Assembly (NCBI RefSeq): GCF_011759505.1
Contig: NZ_JAAOYO010000001.1
Coordinates: 62,001 to 126,000, forward strand
DNA length: 64,000 bases
DNA from: Curtobacterium salicis
GTDB lineage: Bacteria; Actinomycetota; Actinomycetes; Actinomycetales; Microbacteriaceae
Direction: 5' to 3'
Position numbers and translations under genes: made by a program
In this document: piece by piece, positions 44,666 through 55,956 of the stretch
Position numbering within the stretch: position 1 is the first letter of the stretch
How the letters are laid out: each line of letters starts with the position of its first letter
Notes under the pieces: generated by a model
Told to the model about the DNA's origin: nothing
The model's database searches: none
Seen by the model: the letters and a program-made list of their open reading frames with translations, nothing else

Positions 44666-45657
44666 TGCGCCGTCCCGACCAGGGCGACGACCGCCCCACA
44701 TCTGATGACCGCCGCATGTCGGGGTTCCGACAGGACTTCGATGCGCGGGCGAGGGCGGCCCGGAACGACTTCGAGGCGCAGATCCGTCAACGCCGCGCGG
44801 AGTTCGGTGCCCGGAACGAGGCACTGACCGCACGGACGGGTCGCAACCTGCCGGCAGCCATCGCGATCGCCCTGGCCTTCGCGGTGGTCATGCTCGGCTC
44901 GCTGCTCTTCTACACGCCGTCGTTCATGGTGGTGGCCGCGTTCCTGCTCGGACTCGGCGTGTACGAGCTCGCGAGCGCCATGCGGTTCGCAGGTCGGGAC
45001 GTCCCCCGGATCCCGAGCGTGGCGGTCGCGGTGGCCACGGTGCCCGCGGCGTTCCTCGGCGGGCAGGTCTGGGCCCTCTTCACGCTGCTCGGCGGTGTGG
45101 TGTTCATCTCGCTCTGGCGGCTCGTCGAGGTCGCGGTGTCCCGGACGAAGCCGCCGGCGTCCAGCGTCGCGCGAGACCTGACGAACGGGCTGTTCGTCCA
45201 GGCCTACGTCACCCTGCTCGGCGCCTGTGTCGTGCTGCTGTCCGCGCAGGACCGCGGGCAGCTCTGGGTCGTCGGGTTCATCCTCGTGGTGGTCGCGGTC
45301 GACACCGGGGCGTACGCCACCGGCATCAACCTCGGCAAGCACCCGATGGCACCCCGGATCAGTCCGAAGAAGACCTGGGAGGGCTTCGGCGGCTCGGTCG
45401 GCGCGAGCATCATCGTCGGCATCCTCGTCACGTGGCTGATGCTCGGCCTGCCCTGGTGGACCGGCATCATCCTCGGAGTGCTCATCTCCGGCTCGGCCAC
45501 GCTGGGCGACCTCACCGAGTCGATGATCAAACGCGACCTGGGCATCAAGGACATCTCCTCGTTCCTGCCCGGACACGGGGGACTGCTCGACCGGATCGAC
45601 AGCATCCTGCCGTCGGCGGCGATCGCCTACCTGATGTACCTCGTCATCAACCACTGA
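44665..45657 (+). CDS. cdsA: Phosphatidate cytidylyltransferase
   Basis: A 330-residue membrane enzyme making CDP-diacylglycerol. A charged N-terminal extension of about 65 residues precedes seven or eight membrane segments. The C-terminal signature LGDLTESMIKRDLGIKDISSFLPGHGGLLDRIDS matches the CdsA family. The TGATG overlap couples it to frr. Confidence 0.93.
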   Translation: MRRPDQGDDRPTSDDRRMSGFRQDFDARARAARNDFEAQIRQRRAEFGARNEALTARTGRNLPAAIAIALAFAVVMLGSLLFYTPSFMVVAAFLLGLGVYELASAMRFAGRDVPRIPSVAVAVATVPAAFLGGQVWALFTLLGGVVFISLWRLVEVAVSRTKPPASSVARDLTNGLFVQAYVTLLGACVVLLSAQDRGQLWVVGFILVVVAVDTGAYATGINLGKHPMAPRISPKKTWEGFGGSVGASIIVGILVTWLMLGLPWWTGIILGVLISGSATLGDLTESMIKRDLGIKDISSFLPGHGGLLDRIDSILPSAAIAYLMYLVINH

Positions 45658-45736
45658 CACCCCTCCGCGCCGGTCCGAGCGGCTGGTCCCCGCGCGTCCA
45701 GGTCCTGCACTGGTCGAGGACTGGCACAATGGCGCC

Positions 45737-46285
45737 GTGCCATCGACGTTCCCGACTGCCCCCCGCTCGGTCCTCGGCTACGACACCGACGAGGTCGAGC
45801 GCTTCCTCGAGGACGCTCGTCGCGCGTACACCGCGAACGACAGTGCTCCGGGGATCGAGGCCGCGAAGATCCGCGCGACCGCTTTCTCGATGAAGAAGGG
45901 CGGGTACTCCACGCAGCACGTGGACGCCGCACTCGAGCGGCTCGAGGACGCCTTCGCCGCGCGGGAGCGCGAACGCGAGATCGCCGAGGTGGGCCAGAAG
46001 GCCTGGTACGCGGAGGCGCGGGGCAAGGCCTCGGACGTCGTCGAACGTCTCGGGCGCCCGGACCGACAGCGGTTCGACCGGGTCAGCTTCCTGACGACGG
46101 GGTACCACCCGAAGGACGTCGACGCGTTCTCCCGCCGTCTGCACGGCTACTTCAAGGACGGCAAGCCCCTCAGCCTCACCGAGGTGCGCGCCGTGGTGTT
46201 CCGCCCGAAGCACGGCGGCTACCGGGAAGCCCAGGTCGACGCGCTCCTGGACGCCGTCATCGAGGTCATGCTCGCCGTCCGCTGA
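45737..46285 (+). CDS. DivIVA-like domain protein
   Basis: A 182-residue soluble protein with two similar segments: GYDTDEVERFLEDARRAYT...AFSMKKGGYSTQHVDAALERLED and GYHPKDVDAFSRRLHGYFKDG...VFRPKHGGYREAQVDALLDAV. The pattern F...GY...VD.fL is that of the N-terminal DivIVA domain, here duplicated with no long coiled coil. GTG start. Probably cell-envelope related. Confidence 0.7.
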   Translation: MPSTFPTAPRSVLGYDTDEVERFLEDARRAYTANDSAPGIEAAKIRATAFSMKKGGYSTQHVDAALERLEDAFAAREREREIAEVGQKAWYAEARGKASDVVERLGRPDRQRFDRVSFLTTGYHPKDVDAFSRRLHGYFKDGKPLSLTEVRAVVFRPKHGGYREAQVDALLDAVIEVMLAVR

Positions 46286-46377
46286 GGACCCGGCCAGCGC
46301 CTCCCGACCGACCGGATCGACTCACCTGCGCCAGGTGCTTCGCTTTCCGTGATCGTTCCGTTATCCTGGTCAGACTC

Positions 46378-47340
46378 ATGGGCAGGCACACGGCAGACAA
46401 CCGATCCGACCGCGCAACCCGCGAACTGCACGATCACGCGATCGTCAGTGAGCGACGAGCGGCACAGAACCGAACCCGCACGGCGGCGACCCCGGTCGTC
46501 CGCTCGACGGCAGCGCCGGCCGCTCCCGTCGTCGCCCCGGTCTCGGTGGCCGCGAACCGCGTCTCGGACGCCGACGCAGTCCACGCGGCGGTCACGCCGG
46601 CGTCGACGCGCGTCGTCCGCCGGGCACGGCCCCGCGCCGTCAGCCCGCTCAAGCCCACGGCGCCTCGCTCCTTCACCGGGTTCGTGCGGCAGCGCTCGAC
46701 GATCCCGGCGCTCTCGTTCTTCGCGGTGTCGGCCTTCGTCGGGGGTTCGCTCTTCAACCCCATGCAGACGGACGCCGCGTCGGCGGCACCCGTGCTCGCA
46801 CCGGCGCCCATCTCGGTGCCGCAGCAGTTCTCCGCACACGGCACCTACGGGGACTTCGACGCCGCCCGTGACGGCTTCGACGTCACCAAGCCCGCGCCGA
46901 AGCCCACCCCGACGCCGACCGCCACGGCGACTCCGGACGCCGAGGCCACCGACGCCGCGACGACCGACGCCGCAGCGGCATCCACCGCGGCCGCGACGCC
47001 CGTCGCGAGCACTCCGGTCGCCCCGGTCGCCACGCCCGACCCCGGCAGCGCACAGGCCATCGGCCAGCAGATGGTCGCCGCCCGTGGTTGGGGCAACGAC
47101 CAGTTCAGCTGCCTCGTCTCCCTGTGGAACAAGGAGTCCGGCTGGCGGGTGAACGCGTACAACCCGAGCGGTGCGTACGGCATCCCGCAGTCACTGCCGG
47201 GCAGCAAGATGGCCTCCGTCGGTGCCGACTGGCAGACCAACCCGGCCACGCAGATCACCTGGGGCCTGAACTACATCACCGGCGTCTACGGCACGCCGTG
47301 CGGTGCCTGGGCGCACAGCGTCTCGTACAACTGGTATTGA
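46378..47340 (+). CDS. Lytic transglycosylase-like secreted protein
   Basis: A 320-residue protein. A long basic cytoplasmic stretch (about 100 residues), one membrane segment (STIPALSFFAVSAFVGGSLF), an Ala/Thr/Pro linker, then a C-terminal domain (CLVSLWNKESGWRVNAYNPSGAYGIPQSLPGSKMASVG...NPATQITWGLNYI) of the transglycosylase/aggregation-promoting-factor type with the catalytic Glu in NKESGW. It acts on peptidoglycan outside the membrane. Confidence 0.8.
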   Translation: MGRHTADNRSDRATRELHDHAIVSERRAAQNRTRTAATPVVRSTAAPAAPVVAPVSVAANRVSDADAVHAAVTPASTRVVRRARPRAVSPLKPTAPRSFTGFVRQRSTIPALSFFAVSAFVGGSLFNPMQTDAASAAPVLAPAPISVPQQFSAHGTYGDFDAARDGFDVTKPAPKPTPTPTATATPDAEATDAATTDAAAASTAAATPVASTPVAPVATPDPGSAQAIGQQMVAARGWGNDQFSCLVSLWNKESGWRVNAYNPSGAYGIPQSLPGSKMASVGADWQTNPATQITWGLNYITGVYGTPCGAWAHSVSYNWY

Positions 47341-47352
47341 TCGGCGGTCAGG

Positions 47353-47658
47353 GTGCCGCGGAGCAACCGGCCGCGGAACCCGCGCGGTCGCGGTCATGAC
47401 GTCGAGCCGGAGGACTCCGGATTCGATCGCATGCTCAACGGCTGGCGCCGGACCGAGCACCGGCGTGGCCGCGAGTGGTCGGTCCAACCGATCTCCGCTG
47501 CGTCCGCACAGAAGGAGTACCTCTGCCCGGGCTGCGGGCTGACGATCGACCCGGGCACCGCGCACGTCGTCGTGTGGCGCGCCGACGGTGTCCTCGGTGA
47601 TGCGGCCGACCTGGCCGCACGACGCCACTGGCACCACCACTGCTGGAGCATCGCATGA
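47353..47658 (+). CDS. Small zinc-ribbon-like protein
   Basis: A 101-residue basic protein with EYLCPGCGLTIDPGTAHVV and a C-terminal HWHHHCW segment that could complete a Cys2-His/Cys zinc site. Common in Actinobacteria upstream of an alpha/beta hydrolase; function unknown. The ATGA overlap couples it to the next gene. Confidence 0.72.
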   Translation: MPRSNRPRNPRGRGHDVEPEDSGFDRMLNGWRRTEHRRGREWSVQPISAASAQKEYLCPGCGLTIDPGTAHVVVWRADGVLGDAADLAARRHWHHHCWSIA

Positions 47659-48434
47659 GCCCGCAGTCCGACCCGGGCGCTGAGATCCGGTCGGGGACGG
47701 TCCTGCCGGCACGCCGAACGGACATCGAGCTCGTCACCGACGACCACCTGACGCTCGTCGGGGAGCTTGCCGAGCCGCTCGACCGTCCGGCGCGGGGGAC
47801 CGTCGTCGCGCTGCACCCGCTCCCGACGGCGCAGGGGTTCATGGACTCCCACGTCCTGAAGAAGGCCGCGGCGCGCCTGCCGGAGCTCGCGGACATCGCC
47901 GTCCTGCGCTTCAACTTCCGTTCGGTGACGTCGCCTCGAGGCACGTCCGAGGGGACGTTCGGCGACGGTGTGTCCGAGGGGTTCGACCTCCGGGCAGCGG
48001 TCCGGGACGTCGTCGAGCGGGGTCTGCCGACCCCGTGGTTGGTGGGCTGGTCCTTCGGCACGGAGGTCGTGCTCAAGCACGCCCTCGAACACGTCGAGGC
48101 GGGGCACGTCGCCGGCGTCGTGCTCCTGTCACCGCCGCTGCACCGGACGTCGGACGACGAACTCGCGCGGTGGGCGTCCGTCGACGTGCCCGTGGTCGCT
48201 CTGGTCCCCGAGCACGACGACTTCCTGCAGCCGGCCGAGGCAGCGCGACGGTTCGCCGTGGCCCCGACGGTGCGGGTGGTACCGGTCGCCGGCGCCAAGC
48301 ACCTCTGGGTCGGGGAGAAGTACGTCCGGATCGTGCTCGACGCGATCGCCGACCTGGTCGTCCCCGGCAGCGCCCCGCTGCCCACGCACTGGGACGACAC
48401 CGCGGACCGCCCCGCCGGCGACCAGCGACCGTAG
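47655..48434 (+). CDS. Alpha/beta hydrolase
   Basis: A 259-residue hydrolase of the dienelactone/peptidase-like type. GTVVALHPLPTAQGFMDSHV gives the oxyanion HP region. LVGWSFGTEVVLKHAL is the nucleophile elbow with Ser in GWSFG. VPEHDDFLQP supplies the Asp and AGAKHLWVG the catalytic His. Cytoplasmic; substrate unknown. Confidence 0.85.
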   Translation: MSPQSDPGAEIRSGTVLPARRTDIELVTDDHLTLVGELAEPLDRPARGTVVALHPLPTAQGFMDSHVLKKAAARLPELADIAVLRFNFRSVTSPRGTSEGTFGDGVSEGFDLRAAVRDVVERGLPTPWLVGWSFGTEVVLKHALEHVEAGHVAGVVLLSPPLHRTSDDELARWASVDVPVVALVPEHDDFLQPAEAARRFAVAPTVRVVPVAGAKHLWVGEKYVRIVLDAIADLVVPGSAPLPTHWDDTADRPAGDQRP

Positions 48435-48445
48435 TTCGGCACCAG

Positions 48446-48522
48446 CCCACGGCCCACGGCCTACGGCCACGGCCCACGGCCTACGGCCACGGCCTACGGC
48501 CACGGCCTACGGCCTACGGCCA
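48446..48522. repeat. Tandem repeat of GGCC(T/C)ACGGCCAC units
   Basis: About six copies of a 6/12-bp unit (CACGGC, CTACGGC) fill the gap between the hydrolase stop and the convergent coiled-coil gene. The repeat is nearly self-complementary (GGCC centres) and could form hairpins acting as a bidirectional terminator. Confidence 0.85.
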
Positions 48523-48535
48523 CCGGCACCCGCCG

Positions 48536-50377
48536 TCAGCGGACGGTGGCGTCCGGCTCGTCGGCATCCGCCCGGTCGGTCCCGACGCTCGGCTGCTCGT
48601 CGATGACCCCGGCCGCGTGGCTCAGCACACCGCGGAGGTTCTCCAGGTACCCGGCGACGGCTTCGCGCTCGGTGCGGATCGCCCCGAGTCGGTCCTCGGC
48701 CTCGGCGAGGAGGACCGCCGTGCGCTCCTCGGCGTCCGCGACGAGGCGGTGCGCCCGCTCCTGAGCCTCGCGGACCAGGTCGGCGGCGCGCTCCTGCGCG
48801 GACTCCTCCTGCTCACGGGCGACGTCGGCGGCGTCGCGCTCCAGACGGTCGGCGGTCTCACGGGCCGTCGCGGCCCGACGGGTCGCCTCGGCGAGCTGGA
48901 GGTTCGCCTCGTCGAGGTACTTCTGGGTCTCGGTGACCGTGGCGCGGTGACGGTCGAGGTACTCCTGCTCGGCGTCGTCGCGTCGTGCGGCGAGTTCGGT
49001 CTCGAGGGCCGCACGGGCGTCGTCGCGTTCGCGGGCGATCTCGGCGCGGACCTCGTCACGCTCCTGCGTGAGACCGGCGCGTGCGGTGTCGATCTCCTGC
49101 CGCAGCGCGGTGCGCTCGGCCAGCAGGTCGTCGAGCTCGGCGGCACGGCGGTCCGCGATCTCGGTGTCGACCTCGGCGTGCTCGCGCTCGCGGCGGGCGG
49201 CGAGCTCGTCGACGTGCTCGCGGGCGGCCCGCTCGGCCTCGGCAGCGGCGGCGTCGCGCTCCCGCTCGATGCGCGCGAGGTGCTCGGCGGTCTCGCGCGC
49301 GACACGGTCCTCGGTCTCCTGCACACGCCGGGCGTTCTCAGCTGCCGTCTGCTCGATGTCGACGCGGAGCTGGGCACGGGCGGCCTGGATCTCCTGCTCG
49401 AGGGCGGTGTGCGCGCTGCTGCGTTCCCGGTCCCACTCGGCACGGGCGGCGGCGAGTTCCTCGGCGAGGGCACTGCGGCGGTCCTCGACCTCGGCGGTCA
49501 GGTCGGCCTGGCGACGGTCGACCTCGGTCGCCAGCTCGGCGCGAACGGTCTCGACCTCGAGGTCGAGTGCGCGACGGGCTTCGCCGTGCTCACGCTCCCA
49601 CGCCGTGCGGGCCTCGGTCAGCGCGCGGTCGAGCTCCTCGCGGCGCGTGGTCTCCTCGCGGTCGAGGTCCTCGAGACGCCGGACCTGATCGGCTTCGAAG
49701 ACGCTCCGACGGTGTTCGGTCTCGCGGTCGAGGTCGGCGGCGGCCCGACGGGTCTCGGCGGACTCGCGCTGGGCGAGCTCCCGCAGTTCGGCGACCTCGT
49801 GCTGGACCTGGGCCCGGAGGGCGTTGGTCTCACGGATGGCGACCGAGCGGACCTCGGCCGCCTCGGTGACGGCGGCACCGCGGACGGCGGCGGCTTCGTT
49901 GCGGGCGTCCTGCACGAGGATGCCGGCCTCAGAGCGGGCACGCTCGACGGTGTCGGCGGACTCGGCTCGGGCACGGGAGAGCTCGTTCGCAGCACGGGTA
50001 CGGGCGTCCTCGAGCGTGTCGTGCGCTTCGTCGCGCGCCTCACGGAGGGTGCGTTCGGCCTCGGTCCGGCTGGTGGCGCGGAGTCGCTGGGCGTCGATGT
50101 CGGCCTGGCTGATGAGCCGTGTGGACTGCTCCTCGGCGACACGGAGGGTCGACTCGAGTCGGGTGCCGAGTCCACTGTACGTCGGGGTGCCAGCCTCGTC
50201 GAGCTCGCCCTGCAGGTCCGAGACGCGGGACTGCAGCAGGCGGATCTCCTTCGCCGCTTCGGCCCGGTCGGTGTTCGACTTGATGAGTTCGCGGCGGAGG
50301 TCGTTCAGAGCCCGTTCGACCTCGTCCTTGCGGTAGCCCCGCAGTTCGGTCCCGAACTCTGCCTCGTCGTTCGCCAC
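48536..50377 (-). CDS. Large coiled-coil protein with DivIVA-like N-terminus
   Basis: A 613-residue, highly charged Ala/Glu/Arg protein, nearly all predicted coiled coil. The GTG at 50377 gives VANDEAEFGTELRGYRKDEVERALNDLRREL, a DivIVA-like N-terminal motif (GY...V...L). Such proteins (DivIVA, Scy and FilP types) organise polar growth and cell shape in Actinobacteria. Divergent from the following lipoprotein-like gene by 185 bp. Confidence 0.82.
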   Translation of the reverse strand: MANDEAEFGTELRGYRKDEVERALNDLRRELIKSNTDRAEAAKEIRLLQSRVSDLQGELDEAGTPTYSGLGTRLESTLRVAEEQSTRLISQADIDAQRLRATSRTEAERTLREARDEAHDTLEDARTRAANELSRARAESADTVERARSEAGILVQDARNEAAAVRGAAVTEAAEVRSVAIRETNALRAQVQHEVAELRELAQRESAETRRAAADLDRETEHRRSVFEADQVRRLEDLDREETTRREELDRALTEARTAWEREHGEARRALDLEVETVRAELATEVDRRQADLTAEVEDRRSALAEELAAARAEWDRERSSAHTALEQEIQAARAQLRVDIEQTAAENARRVQETEDRVARETAEHLARIERERDAAAAEAERAAREHVDELAARREREHAEVDTEIADRRAAELDDLLAERTALRQEIDTARAGLTQERDEVRAEIARERDDARAALETELAARRDDAEQEYLDRHRATVTETQKYLDEANLQLAEATRRAATARETADRLERDAADVAREQEESAQERAADLVREAQERAHRLVADAEERTAVLLAEAEDRLGAIRTEREAVAGYLENLRGVLSHAAGVIDEQPSVGTDRADADEPDATVR

Positions 50378-50562
50378 GTGTCGCTCCCTGTGGTCGTCCC
50401 GGACCACCCCGTGCAGTCCGGACCCCGATTGTAGTGGTGCGGCCACGACGCCTCCTGAGGTCGACAGCGGCCCGGAGGATGCGCCTCCCAGCTGTCCTGG
50501 GTAACCTTGGCCGTTGTTCTGCGCCGATCCACCCTCACCCCGGCGCGGAGGGAGAGAGATCC

Positions 50563-52305
50563 GTGCGATTCGTCCTGGCGATCGTCAGCTTCGTCATCGG
50601 GGTGCTCCTCGTCGGCCTGGGAGTCGGTCAGCGGACCGTGTTCGCGCCACCCACCTCGATCGTCGCGGCGACGAGCGGGACGAACGCCGCTCCGGTGACG
50701 GTCGTGCCCGGCACCGTCCTCAACGCGAACCCCGGCTACCAGCGCGTGAGGGTGTCGGGCTCCGGTACGGTCTTTGCCGCCTACGGCAAGACCTCCGACG
50801 TCGACGCCTGGATCGGTGACACGGCGCACACGACGCTCCGTTACGACGCCGAGGACGCCTCGCTGAAGTCGCGCACCACCGGATCGGGCTCCGACCTGCC
50901 CGACCCGAAGGGCAGCGACCTCTGGTACCAGGAGTACGACGATGCCCGTCAGTTCACCGTCCGCCTGCCCGCCGACGTCTCGCTCGTGGTGATGGGCGAC
51001 GGATCGGACGCCGCACCGTCCGACATCTCCGTGACGTGGCCCCGTGACACCGCGACCCCGTCGGTCGGTCCGCTGCTGACCGCCGGGGGCGTCTTCGTGC
51101 TCGGCGGCCTGGTGCTGCTCGTCTGGGCGTTCCTGCACCAGCGCCGGTCCCGTGGTCCGCGTCGTCGGAGTGGTGGCGGCCGGCCGCCGCGCGTGCGCGC
51201 CTCGCGTCGTGCCGCTGCCGCAGGCGCACAGGTGCCCGCTCGCAGTCGCCGTGGCCGACGCGCCATCATCGCCGTCCCGGTCCTCGTCGCCGGCGCATTG
51301 GTGCTGAGCGGCTGCTCATCGGAGTACTGGCCGACCGGTAGCGGAGCGGACGTCACCCCGACGCCGACCGCCACGGCGACCGGAGCCGCTGCCGCCGACG
51401 CCTCGACGGCCGCGACGAAGCAGCAGATCGCCCGCATCGTGTCCCGTGTCGCCGAGGTCGCGCAGAAGGCGGACGCGGACAAGGACGCCGACCTCGCCGC
51501 GACCCGGTTCACCGGTCCTGCCCTCGAGATCCGCACGGCGAACTACACGATCCGTGACAGTGACGCCGACGCGCAGGCCCTGCCCGCCGTGGCTGCGGAC
51601 GACGTCTGCGTGGCACTGCCGCAGCAGACCGACACGTGGCCGCGGACGGTGTTCGCGGTCGTCGCCGCGGACTGCACCGACAAGAAGACCGCCCCGCAGG
51701 CGCTGACGCTCGTGCAGCAGGACGCCCGCTCCGACTACAAGGTCGAGTACGCCGTCTCGCTGGAGGCCGACGCCCAGCTGCCGTCGCTCGCCCCGACCTC
51801 GGTGGGTGCCGCGCAGCTCGCGCCCGACACCAAGCTCCTCGCCCTCGCGCCGAACGCGGTGGCAGCGGCCTACGGCGACATCCTGTCGAAGGACGCCGCG
51901 AGCGAGTCCGCCGACCTGTTCGCCAGCGACGGCGACGACCTGCGCTCGCGCATCGGCAAGTCCTACAAGGACGAGAAGGCGAAGGCACTGCCGGACACCG
52001 CGGAGATCGAGTACTCGTCCGAGGTGCCCGAGGACACCGCGCTGGCCCTCGCGACGAACACCGCGGGCGCGCTCGTGTCCGTCGACCTCAACGAGGTCGA
52101 GAAGGTGACGCCGACGGCCACCGGAGCCCGGGTCAACACCGAGGGTGCCGTGAAGGCGCTGTCGGGCGTCGACTCGAGCACCAAGGGCGTGACGGCCACG
52201 TACGGCGTCCAGTTGCTCTTCTCCGTGCCCCCGGTGGGCTCGGAAGACAAGATAGAACTCCTCGGGTTCACTCAGGGCCTGATCGCAGCGAGTGAGGTGC
52301 AATGA
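50563..52305 (+). CDS. Membrane-anchored secreted protein of unknown function
   Basis: A 580-residue protein with an N-terminal membrane segment (FVLAIVSFVIGVLLVGLGVG), an extracellular domain, a second membrane segment about 175-195 (GGVFVLGGLVLLVWAFL), a basic cytoplasmic stretch, and a third hydrophobic segment ending LVLSGCSSEYW, which resembles an internal lipobox. A long extracytoplasmic C-terminal domain follows. The mix looks like two genes fused: a membrane protein and a lipoprotein. GTG start after GGAGGGAGAGA. Coupled to the thioredoxin gene by ATGA. Confidence 0.7.
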   Translation: MRFVLAIVSFVIGVLLVGLGVGQRTVFAPPTSIVAATSGTNAAPVTVVPGTVLNANPGYQRVRVSGSGTVFAAYGKTSDVDAWIGDTAHTTLRYDAEDASLKSRTTGSGSDLPDPKGSDLWYQEYDDARQFTVRLPADVSLVVMGDGSDAAPSDISVTWPRDTATPSVGPLLTAGGVFVLGGLVLLVWAFLHQRRSRGPRRRSGGGRPPRVRASRRAAAAGAQVPARSRRGRRAIIAVPVLVAGALVLSGCSSEYWPTGSGADVTPTPTATATGAAAADASTAATKQQIARIVSRVAEVAQKADADKDADLAATRFTGPALEIRTANYTIRDSDADAQALPAVAADDVCVALPQQTDTWPRTVFAVVAADCTDKKTAPQALTLVQQDARSDYKVEYAVSLEADAQLPSLAPTSVGAAQLAPDTKLLALAPNAVAAAYGDILSKDAASESADLFASDGDDLRSRIGKSYKDEKAKALPDTAEIEYSSEVPEDTALALATNTAGALVSVDLNEVEKVTPTATGARVNTEGAVKALSGVDSSTKGVTATYGVQLLFSVPPVGSEDKIELLGFTQGLIAASEVQ

Positions 52306-53324
52306 CCAACGTCCCCCCGACCCCGTCCAGCTTGCGTGGAGCGGTCGACCTCTCGTCCCTCGTCGACCGGGCGCAGCGTCCGCCGCAGGGTGCCGGTGGC
52401 CCGGCCGGCGGCGTGGCGAACGCCCCCGTTCCCGGTGCTCCGGCCGACTCCGCCGGTGGCGCTCCCGCGGCCGACGGCGTCCTGAGCGTCCCGTCCCTCG
52501 TGATGGACGTCACGGACCAGAGCTTCCAGGACATCGTCCAGCTCTCGACCGTGGTCCCGGTCATCGTGGACATCTGGGCCGAGTGGTGCGGGCCGTGCAA
52601 GCAGCTCTCGCCGGTGCTCGAGCGACTGACCGAGGAGTACGCGGGCCGCATCGTCCTCGCCAAGGTCGACGCCGACACCAACCCGCAGCTCGTCCAGGCC
52701 TTCCAGGCGCAGTCGATCCCGACCGTCGCCGCCGTGATCGGTGGGCGCCCGCTCGGGTTGTTCGTCGGGGCGCTGCCCGAGGCCGAGGTCCGCGACGTCT
52801 TCGAGCAGGTCCTCCAGGCCGCCGAGCAGAACGGCATCGCCGGCCGGGTCCAGGTCGACGGCATCGCCGAGGCCGACGGCGCCGAGCAGGGCGAGCCGGA
52901 GCCGGAGCCGCTGCCGCCGCACCACCAGGCCGCGTACGACGCGATCGAGGCCGGCGACTACGCCACCGCGATCACCGAGTACCGGACCGCCATCCTGCAG
53001 GACCCGCACGACCAGATGGCCGTCGCCGGGCTGGCGCAGGTCTCGCTGCTCGACCGCCTGGCCGGCAAGACGGCGGACGAGATCCGGGCGGCAGCCGGTG
53101 CCGGTCCGTCGGACGTCGCGGCACAGCTCGCGGTCGCCGACCTCGACATCAGCGGTGGGCACGTCGAGGACGCCTTCGGGCGACTCCTCGACCTCGTGCC
53201 GACGGTGTTCGGCGACGACCGCGAGGCACTCCGGGTCCGTCTCGTCGAGTACTTCGAGCTGATCGGCGCCGAGGACCCCCGGGTGGTCGCCGCCCGGCGG
53301 CGACTCGCCAACGCGCTCTACTGA
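52302..53324 (+). CDS. YbbN/CnoX-type thioredoxin-TPR co-chaperone
   Basis: A 340-residue protein. A Pro/Gly-rich N-terminal stretch leads into a thioredoxin domain with IWAEWCGPCKQLSPVL (active-site CGPC) and IPTVAAVIGG with the cis-Pro. A TPR-like helical domain follows (HHQAAYDAIEAGDYATAITEYR). The CGPC motif suggests redox activity, unlike E. coli YbbN. Cytoplasmic. Confidence 0.88.
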   Translation: MTNVPPTPSSLRGAVDLSSLVDRAQRPPQGAGGPAGGVANAPVPGAPADSAGGAPAADGVLSVPSLVMDVTDQSFQDIVQLSTVVPVIVDIWAEWCGPCKQLSPVLERLTEEYAGRIVLAKVDADTNPQLVQAFQAQSIPTVAAVIGGRPLGLFVGALPEAEVRDVFEQVLQAAEQNGIAGRVQVDGIAEADGAEQGEPEPEPLPPHHQAAYDAIEAGDYATAITEYRTAILQDPHDQMAVAGLAQVSLLDRLAGKTADEIRAAAGAGPSDVAAQLAVADLDISGGHVEDAFGRLLDLVPTVFGDDREALRVRLVEYFELIGAEDPRVVAARRRLANALY

Positions 53325-53335
53325 GCCGCGCCGCG

Positions 53336-53378
53336 GACGGGAGGCCCGGTACCAGCTGGTACCGGGCCTCCCGTCTGT
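53336..53378. terminator. Terminator after the YbbN-like gene
   Basis: A perfect 20+20 bp palindrome (53336-53355 with 53356-53375) followed by TGT. Outer stem GACGGGAGGC/GCCTCCCGTC is shared with the terminator at 41144. Confidence 0.88.
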
Positions 53379-53385
53379 CTGCCCT

Positions 53386-53456
53386 CGCAAGACGCAACCT
53401 CGGCGCCGTCCCGCAACGGAACACCGTTGCGAGTCGACGCCGAGGTTGCGTTTCGC
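53386..53456. repeat. Nested palindromic element (REP-like) before glgB
   Basis: Outer arms CGCAACCTCGGCG (53393-53405) and its complement (53438-53450) enclose an inner hairpin CGCAACGG (53412-53419)/CCGTTGCG (53424-53431). CGCAA flanks extend the outer stem with mismatches. It lies between two convergent transcription units. It may be a dispersed repeat or the terminator of glgB. Confidence 0.75.
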
Positions 53457-53463
53457 GGGGGTG

Positions 53464-55952
<2,489 letters not shown>

Positions 55953-55956
<4 letters not shown>

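Noticed and set aside
48446-48522. CRISPR array
   Set aside because: Units are 6-12 bp with no unique spacers, and no cas genes are nearby.
48035-50434. Open frame of about 800 codons opposite the coiled-coil gene
   Set aside because: It mirrors the repetitive coiled-coil codons of the minus-strand gene; no ribosome binding site or domain.
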